Assembly (NCBI GenBank): GCA_958296015.1
Contig: CATQIH010000007.1
Location: 181,825 to 245,824 of the forward strand
Source: Cyclobacteriaceae bacterium
GTDB taxonomy: Bacteria; Bacteroidota; Bacteroidia; Cytophagales; Cyclobacteriaceae
DNA: 64,000 nt
Direction: 5' to 3'
Within the stretch, counting starts at the first letter, position 1, and the number at the start of each line of letters is the position of its first letter. The notes under the pieces are model-generated. The model worked only from the letters and a program-made list of their open reading frames with translations. It did not search any database and was not told the DNA's origin. This document shows positions 28,047-36,626 of this stretch, in pieces. The translations under genes and the position numbers were made by a program.

Positions 28047-28810
28047 CTATTTGTTATTTATGAACTGTTGCCGGGCTTTTTCCAGATCTTCCGGGCTATC
28101 GATGCTCAAACTGGGCCGGGATGCTTTGATGATATGGATAGGATAACCGTTTTCCAGTGCCCTTAGCTGCTCCAGCTTTTCTATTCTTTCCAGATAAGTC
28201 GGTGGAAGCGAGGCATATTGCAGCAGGAATGCCTTTTGATACCCATAGATTCCAAGATGATGGTAGGCAATGCCATCGGGCAGCGATGCCTGAGCCGAAA
28301 GCGGCATATCTCTGGGAAACGGAATGGGTGAGCGGGAAAAATACAAAGCCCGTGCCTGCTCATCCATCACTACCTTGACTACATTGGGGTTTTGGAAGTC
28401 GTGCATATTGGTGACAGGACAGGCCACCGTGTTCATCAGTATTTTCGGATCGGAGAGCTGGTCGGCCAGTTGCGCTATCACTTCGGGGTCGATGAAAGGT
28501 TCATCGCCCTGCACGTTGATCACCGCCTGCACTTCCAGACTGCCAACGGCCTCGGCGATACGGTCGGTGCCGCAGGTATGGTCTGCGCGGGTCATGAGCA
28601 CATGGTCGGTAAACTCGCGGCATACTTCCTGCACCTCGGCACCTCGGGGCTGTCGGTGGCAATATACACGGCATCTATGCCAGATGCCTGCATGGCCTGC
28701 TCATACACCCGGCGGATCACCGGTTTGCCTGCCAGGTCTAGCAACACTTTGTTGGGTAGCCGCTGAGAGGCCAGCCGGGCCGGAATGACTACCACCTTTT
28801 TCTGGTTCAT
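28047..28810 (-). pseudogene. kdsB: CMP-Kdo synthetase (3-deoxy-manno-octulosonate cytidylyltransferase), frameshifted
   Basis: KdsB activates Kdo with CTP. The N-terminal [16 protein letters not shown], the TRADHTCGTDRIAEA block and the NVQGDEPFI block are perfect family motifs and the length (about 250 residues) is normal. The only defect is a perfect 8-base tandem duplication at 28631-28646 (GCACCTCG twice); removing one copy joins SPEV to QEVCREF in frame. It lies 14 bases after kdsD and 170 bases before kdsA in the transcription direction. Confidence 0.88.
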
Positions 28811-28824
28811 GGGCGAGGGTAAAG

Positions 28825-29766
28825 TTATACGATATCATAAATCTGAATAACGCCTACCAGTTGCTGCGCTACAGCTACCAGCAGCGTGTTAATCTTGTAC
28901 TGTTTCATCAGCCGCTCGGCTTCCACCAGCTTTTCGGCAGGGGCAATTGTTTTGGGATTTTTGGTGGCAAAGTCCTTTGCTGTCAGCGAAAAGAAAGAGT
29001 CCTCGTGGCTTTCCATTGTGCGGCGGATGTCGCCATCGGTGATGATACCGCTGATACAGTCCTGCTCATCCAGCATCACCACCAACCCTAGCCTGGAATG
29101 GCTGATCCCGTAAATGATCTCCTTCACCTGGGTACTGGCCCGGACGATGGGCAGCGCATCTTTGCGCATCACCTGCGATACCTGGGTAACCAACCGCCTA
29201 CCCAGCGAGCCGCCCGGATGGAAGCGGGCGAAGTTTTCCGCCGGAAATCTTTCTTTTTCATCAGCGCAATCGCCAGTGCGTCGCCCATCGCCATAGCAGC
29301 GATGGTGGAAGAGGTGGGTGCCAGGTTGAGCGGACAGGCTTCTTTCTCTATCGTAATATTCAGGAAAGCATGTGCACAGGACACCAGGGTAGACTGGGCG
29401 TTGCCGCACATGGCGATGATTGTATTCTGGTTTTCTTTCAGGAAAGGCAGCAGCCGGAGTATCTCATCTGTTTCTCCGGAAGAAGACAGGATCAGCAATA
29501 CATCATCAGGATGCACCATGCCCAGGTCGCCGTGGTAGGCATCGGCAGGGTGCAGAAAGAAGCCGGGTGTTCCGGTGCTTGTCAGCGTAGCGGCGATCTT
29601 TTTACCCACCAGCCCGGACTTGCCCACGCCTGACACGATCACCTTTCCACGACCTTCCGCCAGGTAGTTGATGGCCCGTTCGAAATCTGCTGTCAGATAA
29701 TCTGATAAGCCAGCGATGGCCCGGCCTCTATATCAAATACTTCTTTCGCGTGTTGTACCGAGTCCA
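28825..29766 (-). pseudogene. kdsD: Arabinose-5-phosphate isomerase (SIS plus two CBS domains), two indels
   Basis: KdsD converts ribulose-5-phosphate to arabinose-5-phosphate, the first Kdo precursor. The start MDSVQHAKEVFDIEAGA is read after restoring one base near 29720; the SIS domain follows (VSGVGKSGLVGKKIAATL, SSSGETDEIL, PTSSTIAAMAMGDALA), then FARFHPGGSLGRRL and two CBS domains ending [11 protein letters not shown] second missing base lies near 29245. First gene of a kdsD-kdsB-(kdsA) unit. Confidence 0.85.
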
Positions 29767-29845
29767 TGCAGCAAATTTGATGAAATTTCAGGTAATAAGG
29801 GTCATACTCTTCACGATAAATGCTGCTGGCTACTTTTACTGCCTG

Positions 29846-29889
29846 GCTTCAGTCTGAGACCAAAGCCAGAGGTAGAATGAGACTGAAGC
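29846..29889. repeat. Inverted repeat GCTTCAGTCT
   Basis: Two perfect 10-base arms with a 24-base spacer, just outside element E3. The related block CTAGCTTCAGTCG recurs at 53.4 kb. Confidence 0.55.
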
Positions 29890-29907
29890 TAGAGGTATAA
29901 CAAAGAC

Positions 29908-30009
29908 TATACTACGGTACATTTGGCTTAAAGTGGGCTGTGAGGACACAGCCCACGGCCTTCGCGCCTCGGTTTGTGTCTCCACAAACCGAAACTGTAC
30001 CGTAGTATA
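29908..30009. mobile_element. Palindromic non-autonomous element E3 (compact form) with 9-bp target duplication
   Basis: 102-bp element with TATACTACGGTACATTT and TGTACCGTAGTATA ends, flanked by the perfect duplication AACAAAGAC (29899-29907 and 30010-30018). Inside are two clean hairpins: GTGGGCTGTG-AGGA-CACAGCCCAC and CGGTTTGTG-TCTC-CACAAACCG, joined by GGCCTTCGCGCCT. The loops are only four bases, against about 30 and 60 in E2. It inserted between kdsD and lpxL. Confidence 0.88.
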
Positions 30010-30078
30010 AACAAAGACATAAGATTTTGTATCAGGATTTCATGGCGCGAGCACAGGGTAGTTCTGCCTGATATTCTA

Positions 30079-30086
30079 TAGTTTTG
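30079..30086 (+). promoter_or_regulatory. Candidate -7 element for lpxL
   Basis: TAGTTTTG fits TAnnTTTG and lies 10 bases before the ATG, which would give a nearly leaderless transcript. Confidence 0.35.
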
Positions 30087-30096
30087 TACGCTTTTT

Positions 30097-30957
30097 ATGT
30101 ATTTGCTCAAGATCATATCGCTGCTTCCTTTTGGGGTGCTCTACCGCATTGCGGATGGGTTGTACTATTTGCTGTGGCACGTCATCAAATACCGCCGCGA
30201 GTTGGTGCTTAAAAACCTGCGTCAAGCTTTTCCTGACAAGGAAGAAGAAACACTGCAAGAGATCGCCCGCCAGTTTTACAAAAACCTGGCCGACGTGGCG
30301 TAGAAAGCCTAAAGACGCTGACCATCTCCGAAGCCACGCTGGCGCGCCGGGTGTATATCACCAACCGGAAGGCAATAGAAAAGTACTACCACCAGAAGCA
30401 GTCGGTGATTGTGGTGACGGCCCACCAGGGAAACTGGGAGTGGTTGCTGGTGTCTTGTAGTGCGCAGCTGCCTTTCTGGGTAGATGCGGTGTATCAGAAG
30501 CTGGAAAGTGCTTTCTTCAATAAGCTTATGAAGAAGATACGCAGCCGCTTTGGGGCATATATGATGGAGAAAGGAACGACCACACGGGAGATCATCCGCC
30601 GCAAAAACCTCACCCGCATCATTGCCATAGTGGCCGACCAGAGCAGCCTGCCTACGCAGCACACTTACTGGACAGAGTTTATGCACCAGGATACGCCCTT
30701 TTATGACGGGCCGGAACGCATTGCCCGCAAAACTAAGATGCCGGTCATCTTTGTGTCGATGCACCGTACCAGGCGAGGTTCTACGAGATCACCTCCAGGA
30801 GCTGGCGCACGATCCTTTTCTACCGGAGCACGGCTATATCACCGAACGCTATGTGCAGGCCGTAGAGAAAACCATCAGGGAGCACCCCGCCGACTGGCTT
30901 TGGTCGCACAACCGATGGAAACGCAAGCGAACAAATACCAGCACCGAGCAGCTATGA
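30097..30957 (+). pseudogene. lpxL: Lipid A acyltransferase, LpxL/HtrB family, frameshifted
   Basis: N-terminus MYLLKIISLLPFGVLYRIADGLYYLLWHVIKYRRELVLKNLRQAFPDK is typical of Bacteroidota lysophospholipid/lipid A acyltransferases that add secondary acyl chains at the inner membrane. The catalytic block VVTAHQGNWEWLL, IVADQSS and the C-terminal IREHPADWLWSHNRWKR are present. A missing G near 30298 and a shift near 30770 break the frame. It stands next to the Kdo genes, fitting an LPS inner core locus. Confidence 0.82.
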
Positions 30958-30987
30958 CTATCGGAAACATGGCCGTTTAGCTTACCA

Positions 30988-31477
30988 TCAATTAGGCAAA
31001 CGATCGCTAAACTTGCCATAAACCCAGGTACCTGCTATAGCACTTAGCAGGGTGATGAACACTACGGTGAAACCATTGCCAATCTGGGCAAACAGCGGTC
31101 CCGGACAGGCACCGGTCAGTGCCCAGCCCAGGCCAAAGATGAAGCCACCGATCATCTGACCCTTACGAAACTCTTTGTCCTTCATAACCACCGTTTCGCC
31201 ATGTATGGTTTTGATGTTGAAGCGTTTGATCAGTTGGATAGAAATAATACCTACCACGATAGCCGAACCAATGACACCGTACATATGAAAAGACTGCAAC
31301 CTAAACATCTCCTGAATACGGAACCAGGAAACGACCTCTGACTTGACCAGGCAATACCAAACAAAACACCTGCTACCAGATACTTCAAAGGCTAAGACGC
31401 TTATGAGGTACAGCTTTGTCTGTTGCATCGTGCTGGGACGTAGTTTCTTTGAGCATATTCATATTTTTTGTATTCAT
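30988..31477 (-). pseudogene. YeeE/YedE-family sulfur transporter half (second), one frameshift
   Basis: MNTKNMNMLKETTSQH start, then after one extra base [31 protein letters not shown], and FGLGWALTGACPGPLFAQIGNG, with the conserved cysteine of the YeeE/YedE (thiosulfate/sulfur-compound channel) family. Half-size proteins encoded in pairs are usual in Bacteroidota. Lies directly after the first half, in a sulfur operon. Confidence 0.8.
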
Positions 31478-31506
31478 ATCTGTTTATCGTTCGTTCAGTC
31501 AGCCTG

Positions 31507-32084
31507 TCAGAAGCCAACCCATTGCATGATGAAAGGCAGCAGCCATAGGGTCATGACGAAGCCACCCAGCATAAAGAAGATAGTAGCAACCACCGAAGGC
31601 CATTGCAGGTTGCTGATACCCATGATGGCATGACCGGAAGTGCAGCCACCGGCATAGCGAGTGCCGAAACCTACCAGAAAGCCCCGATCACAAAAACACC
31701 AGCCCCTTAGCGTAAAGAGGTTGTCCAGGTAAATATTTGCTCAGGCAGCAGGTTCTGAAAGTTGTTGATGCCCAGTGTTGCCAGATCGTGTTGTGTAGCC
31801 TCTGCCACTACTATTGCGTTGGGGTCGGCCAGAGACGCTGCCGCTATCAATCCGCCCAAGGCAATGCCCAGCACAAACACGATATTCCACATTTCCTGCT
31901 TCCAGTTGTAGGAAAAGAAAGGAATGCCTGCGGGCAGACAGGCTGCGCATATATGCCTCAGCGATGAGGAAATGCCAAACGACTTGTTGCCCAGCAGGAG
32001 CAGCACCGGCACTATCAAGCCTATCAATGGTCCGGCTACGTACCAGGGCCACGGCTGTCTTATCCAGTCTAAGAGTGGTGTCAT
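31507..32084 (-). pseudogene. YeeE/YedE-family sulfur transporter half (first), frameshifted
   Basis: [34 protein letters not shown] start with several membrane segments; after a shift near 31690 it ends [23 protein letters not shown]...[10 protein letters not shown], containing the family GGCTSGH cysteine motif. Overlaps the upstream rhodanese gene by four bases (ATGA), showing translational coupling. Confidence 0.8.
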
Positions 32085-33428
32085 ATGATCTGCTTTTTAC
32101 CAAATTGCGTGATGGCTTCGCTCAGGTCGTATACTTTGGTATGTGGCAGTGCGCTCTGAATGATACTGCTTCCGGCAGCCGAACGGTAACCTCCTGCACA
32201 ATGCACCATCACGGGCCTTATCGGCAGGTATCTCCGTGGCCCTTTCGCGCAGCTCGGGCAGCGGGTGTTGAGGGCCTGGCCAAACTTAGGCTCGCTCTTT
32301 ACCTCCGGCGCATTTCTGATATCTACAATGGTGAATGCAGACTGATGCTCTTTGAAGTAGTCCAGATCGGTAGCCGGTGTTGTTTGTTCTCCCTGCTGCT
32401 TGTAGACCATCGCGCCTTTATCTTGGTTTCGTACCCGATCTTTGCTGCTTTTGCGATCAGCTCGTGCAGTTGCTGCTCACTGTCAGCCAGTAGGTAGTAG
32501 GTTTCCTCCGGCCCTACGATACTACCCAGCCATGTTTCAAACTTGTCGCGTTTTGCAGGTTGATCGCTCCCTTGAGGTGCCCCTGCTTGAATATCTTTTC
32601 CGGACGGCTATCAATGATGAGTGCTCCCTGTTCAGGCACTGCATCTTCGGGCAGCATCGGTACGCTGTCTATGGCAGGTTGGATATTAGGGGCACCTTGT
32701 TTGTTGAGGTCTACATCGTAAGCAAAATACTTAGGAATAAAAGGCTGGTCTTCCAACAGCATGGCTACAAAGCATCTTCACTCATGTCCTGCAAAGCCGG
32801 GTTGCTCATCTTCTCCTGCCCGATGGTACTCTGGCTGGCATCGCTCAGTGCTTTGCCACACAACGACCCTGCCCCATGTGCCGGGTATACGATGACATTA
32901 TCGGCCAGTTTCATGAGCTTGTCGCGGGTGCTGTGGTACATATGTCGGGCCAGTTCTTCGCGCTTTCCTCTGAGCTTGCTGTATTTTCCCGCAGATCGGG
33001 GCGGCCCACATCGCCTATAAAGAGTGTGTCGCCGGTGAAGACGGCCTTGTCTTTGCCCTGATGCTCCAGCACAATACTAATGCTATCCGGCGAATGGCCA
33101 GGTGTGTTGATGGCTTTCAGGGTGATCTTGCCAAACGCGATGGCATCGCCCTCATCAAAGCCCTGGTGGGGATAACCGGCCTCTACCAACTTACTTACAT
33201 ACAGAGTGGCTCTTGTTTTCCGGTGGATTTCCAGGTGACCGCTCACAAAGTCTGCATGAGGATGTGTTTCTATCACACCGATGATCTGTGCATGATGCTG
33301 TTGGGCGTAGTCGTAATAGGCTGCGGGTTACGGGCCGGATCAATGAGTATGACCTGCTGCTCACATTCACTGAGCACAGCATAGGCGTAGTGTGCCAGTC
33401 CTTTATCTTCAAATTGTTGAATTTTCAT
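32081..33428 (-). pseudogene. MBL-fold persulfide dioxygenase-like protein with rhodanese domains, several indels
   Basis: Metallo-beta-lactamase domain (start MKIQQFEDKGLAHYAY, metal motif THPHADFVSGH, TPGHSPDS, FTGDTLFIGDVGRPDLR, VYPAHGAGSLCG), then two rhodanese domains, the first degenerate (IIDSRPEKIFKQGHLKGAIN) and the last with an active cysteine candidate (VMVHCAGGYRSA). This is the CstB-like architecture that oxidises glutathione or low-molecular-weight persulfide. About five small indels interrupt it between 32220 and 33310. Upstream of and overlapping the YeeE pair. Confidence 0.8.
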
Positions 33429-33564
33429 AGCATTATCATATGTATACGATGCAAAAATGTTGTTATACGAAACCTACTACCAATGGTATCGGTACGTCAT
33501 TGTGTTACAAACATAGAAAGTCATCCGGTAGTTGCCGATGACAAAAATCACATAGTTCAGCCTT

Positions 33565-34360
33565 TCATAGAAAAAGTTCCTTGATGATGATCAGTATGCC
33601 CATCGTGAGCAAACCAGCCAAAGCCTTGTTTCAGCTTGTCGCCGTTGATCTTCCCGGATAGATAACTGCCTGCAAAGATACCAAGAACAGAAAGTGCTGT
33701 GAAGCTTAGTAAAAACGCCCAGTCGATGGTACGGTGGCTTACATCGCCCAGAAACCCGATCAGCGAGTTGGCAGCTATGATCACCAGCGAAGTACCTATG
33801 GCTATTTTCATGGGCAGCTTTGCCAGCAGCACCAGGGCCGGTACGATCAGAAAGCCCCCCCCTGCCCCCACAATACCGGTGACCACCCCCATCAGCGCAC
33901 CCTGCAAAGCAAGCAAAGGATAGCTCAGGCTATGGTGGTCCGGCACTTCCGTTTCCTTTTGTTTGCTACGGATCATAGACACCGCAGCGGCCAGCATGAC
34001 AGTGGCAAAAAACACCATGATACCCATGTCTCTGGATATAGTAAAACTACCCCAATGAATGATCGGATCAGGAATGGCAGGCACCAGCAGTGTGCGGGTA
34101 AGAAACACAGCGACAAAAGAAGGCAGGCCGTAGATCAACGCTGCCTTGCGGGCTACCAGCCCTTTCTGCATGTAGCTGATGCTGCCTACCAGTGAAGTGC
34201 TGCCCACCACAAACAAAGAATAGGCAGTAGCCAGCACAGGGTTAAAATTGAAAATGTAGACCAGGATAGGCACTGTCAGAATGGAGCCTCCGCCCCCTGT
34301 GAGGCCCAGGCTCAAGCCAATAAGCACAGCTGCGGCATATCCTGTAAGTGTTGCAACCAT
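33565..34360 (-). pseudogene. TauE/SafE family sulfite/organosulfonate exporter, shifted near its end
   Basis: Membrane protein with the repeated family motif (LGLTGGGGSILTVPILVYIF and GIVGAGGGFLIVPALVLL) and about eight membrane segments. The last 20 codons are out of frame because of a missing base near 33620; corrected, it ends GWFVLTMGILIIIKELFL. Members export sulfite or sulfonates, fitting the neighbouring persulfide-oxidising and sulfur-transport genes. Confidence 0.85.
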
Positions 34361-34391
34361 ATCTCTTATTTTACGACAAAGGTACGCTGTG

Positions 34392-34760
34392 TTAGCCCCG
34401 GTACTTCACAAAGATATGAATCCAGATGGTTCTGCTGTATCTGATGATGACAGGAAACAACAATAGCACACCGCCAATAACGCCTACAATATATACCCAG
34501 GTATCTGCCTGTGGGTACAACACCTGGATAGCCACAAACACTGCTACAAACAGGGCAATCTGAAAAGCGTAGCTCACATACATGGCACCATAGAAAAAGG
34601 AAGGCTCCAGTTCGTAGCGCAGCCCGCAGTGGTCACACTTTTCATACATTTTGAGGAACCTGGGCAGATCGTATGCGCTGCTGACAAACAGATCTCCTTG
34701 TCGGCAGCGGGGGCACTTTTGGTGAAAGATGCTATAGAGCAAACTGGGTTTTTGTGACAT
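34392..34760 (-). CDS. DUF983 family membrane protein
   Basis: 122 residues. The N-terminal KCPRCRQGDLF and KCDHCGLRYE form a zinc-ribbon-like four-cysteine set, followed by FFYGAMYVSYAFQIALF and two membrane segments, the DUF983 layout. Function unknown. Intact, single gene. Confidence 0.9.
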   Translation of the reverse strand: MSQKPSLLYSIFHQKCPRCRQGDLFVSSAYDLPRFLKMYEKCDHCGLRYELEPSFFYGAMYVSYAFQIALFVAVFVAIQVLYPQADTWVYIVGVIGGVLLLFPVIIRYSRTIWIHIFVKYRG

Positions 34761-34849
34761 AACTTTTTATAATCATTCAGCATACACACAACGTGGAGTC
34801 GGTTGTTTTGTTACGGATGGTTGTGCTGTTGTATAAGCGCATGTTTCAT

Positions 34850-34878
34850 AAAAAAACTGCCCCGTCTCCAGGGCAGTT
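34850..34878 (-). terminator. Rho-independent terminator of the susCD operon
   Basis: On the minus strand AACTGCCC and GGGCAGTT form a stem around 7 bases and are followed by a T run; located just beyond the susD stop. Confidence 0.85.
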
Positions 34879-34905
34879 ATAATTGTCTAATCAACACGGG
34901 CTTGA

Positions 34906-36606
34906 TCAATTACCCTGTCCGTAATCCGGGCTTGCCTTGTCCCACCATACACGTTCTTTGTTGAGTATGTCACCTTCGTTAGAGCCTACGGAAAATCCCT
35001 GCTCCTGCATAGCCTCTTGCCAATTTGCGAGGTTAACACCAAGGCTAGGTTCTGACACGGGCAAACGCCGCGGGATGGGCATTGCCCGTCCACCTGCAAC
35101 AACCGGCTCCCAGGGGAATATCGTGCTGCCTACTTTAGGATAGCCGGTTCTACGCGTTAAAGCTCCCATTTCGTTGGGTATCCTGAAGAAGTTGATATAC
35201 TGCTGAATGTAGATCTTTTCAAGGTTGCTGGTACCGTCCAGTGCATAGTCAGGTCTGGCCAGGAGCGAGTCGACTTCGCCTTCGGCCAGCCTCAAAGCAT
35301 CATAGTCAGTAATCTGGGCTGCTTTAGCTACCATATCGTAGGTGCGCAGCGAAGAGGCTAAGCCCTGGTTATACCATTCCTGGGCTATCCCCTGACTCAC
35401 CAGACCTTTCTCTGTAAATTCAGCCATATAAAAAAGCACCTCGGCTGCCGGAAACATCACATTCATGTAATACCCTAATCCGCTTTCAAACTGAGGGTCA
35501 AAAAGCCGTCGGTTGATATGAGAAAGCTGCAAATACCGCGCGTTATCTTTGTTAACAATGGTTCCGAAATAGTCTTTGATATAAGCACTGTCGGGCGATA
35601 CCGGACCTCCCTGATACCTGTCCCACTCCTCTACCGGCTGTTTCACAAACTTGGGCAGAAACACGGTGTCCGAACCTGCTGTCAGGCTATCTACATTTGC
35701 TTGTGAAAAGTCATTCTTCTCAAATAGAAGCCGGGTTCGTGGGTCTTTGTTTGTCCGCAGGAAGTCCATGAAGTTTTTAGCTGCCGAAGGTGCTCCGTTG
35801 AAGTCAAAGGCTTGCCCACGGTAGGTAGTGGCCGGTGACCACACCATCTGATCTTCATCTTTGGTAATCATACCCACTGGGCTGCTAACCACCTCGTTGA
35901 TTACCTGCTGGGCTTTAGCCTGATCGGTATTCAACAGGCGTACAGCGATTCTCAGTTTGAGGCTATTGGCCAGCATAGCCCACTTTGCGTAGTCGCCTTG
36001 ATAGACAAAATCCTGACTACCAAGCTCCTGCTGATCCGGCAGTTCTGACACCAGCACAGTAATGGTAGTATCTAATTGATGAAGCCAGGTATCAAAAAGC
36101 TGCGGCTGGGTGTCATAGGCTGGCGTAAATCCATTATTGTGGCGGCCTTGCAGGGCTTCGGTATAGGGCAGCGAACCATACCAGTCGGTGGCTTTGATGC
36201 CCTGCATGATCTGCGGGATATACGTCACTGCTCTGATCTTTTGAAACCTGGCTTTCTGACCTTCATCCATTGCGTCTACCCTGTCTCTGATTTCATAGAG
36301 GTTTTGCATGACCCTGTAGAGTGCGCCGTAGCGGTCTCCGGTAGCTCCCAGCGTAGTAAAGTCAGAACTATTACCCCCCTGCGCCACCGTAGCTTCTGAA
36401 TAACGCAAGATGTACTGGTAATTATCATAAAACCACTCCGTGTATTCATAATCTCCGAGCTGAAACAGCGATTCGGTGAACAAATGGCTCAGTTCCGGCT
36501 TGATGACCAGTCCGGGGTTCGTGTTCACTTCGCCAAAATCATCCGTACAGGCATAGCCAAAGGTGAGCAGAAAACACGCTAATAAAAGTTTATATATTAA
36601 TTTCAT
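34906..36606 (-). CDS. SusD/RagB-type outer-membrane nutrient-binding lipoprotein
   Basis: 566 residues when started at MKLIYKLLLACFLLTFGYAC, whose lipobox cysteine is followed by TDDFGEVNTNPG, the typical mature N-terminus of SusD-like_2 proteins; an upstream in-frame ATG at 36684 would precede the signal peptide. Helical TPR-type core with MQGIKATDWYGSLPYTEA. It caps the adjacent SusC-like channel and binds the ligand at the cell surface. Because no glycoside hydrolase or peptidase flanks the pair, the nutrient cannot be named. Confidence 0.93.
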   Translation of the reverse strand: MKLIYKLLLACFLLTFGYACTDDFGEVNTNPGLVIKPELSHLFTESLFQLGDYEYTEWFYDNYQYILRYSEATVAQGGNSSDFTTLGATGDRYGALYRVMQNLYEIRDRVDAMDEGQKARFQKIRAVTYIPQIMQGIKATDWYGSLPYTEALQGRHNNGFTPAYDTQPQLFDTWLHQLDTTITVLVSELPDQQELGSQDFVYQGDYAKWAMLANSLKLRIAVRLLNTDQAKAQQVINEVVSSPVGMITKDEDQMVWSPATTYRGQAFDFNGAPSAAKNFMDFLRTNKDPRTRLLFEKNDFSQANVDSLTAGSDTVFLPKFVKQPVEEWDRYQGGPVSPDSAYIKDYFGTIVNKDNARYLQLSHINRRLFDPQFESGLGYYMNVMFPAAEVLFYMAEFTEKGLVSQGIAQEWYNQGLASSLRTYDMVAKAAQITDYDALRLAEGEVDSLLARPDYALDGTSNLEKIYIQQYINFFRIPNEMGALTRRTGYPKVGSTIFPWEPVVAGGRAMPIPRRLPVSEPSLGVNLANWQEAMQEQGFSVGSNEGDILNKERVWWDKASPDYGQGN

Positions 36607-36626
36607 CTGTCTTTGTTTTTTGTCTT

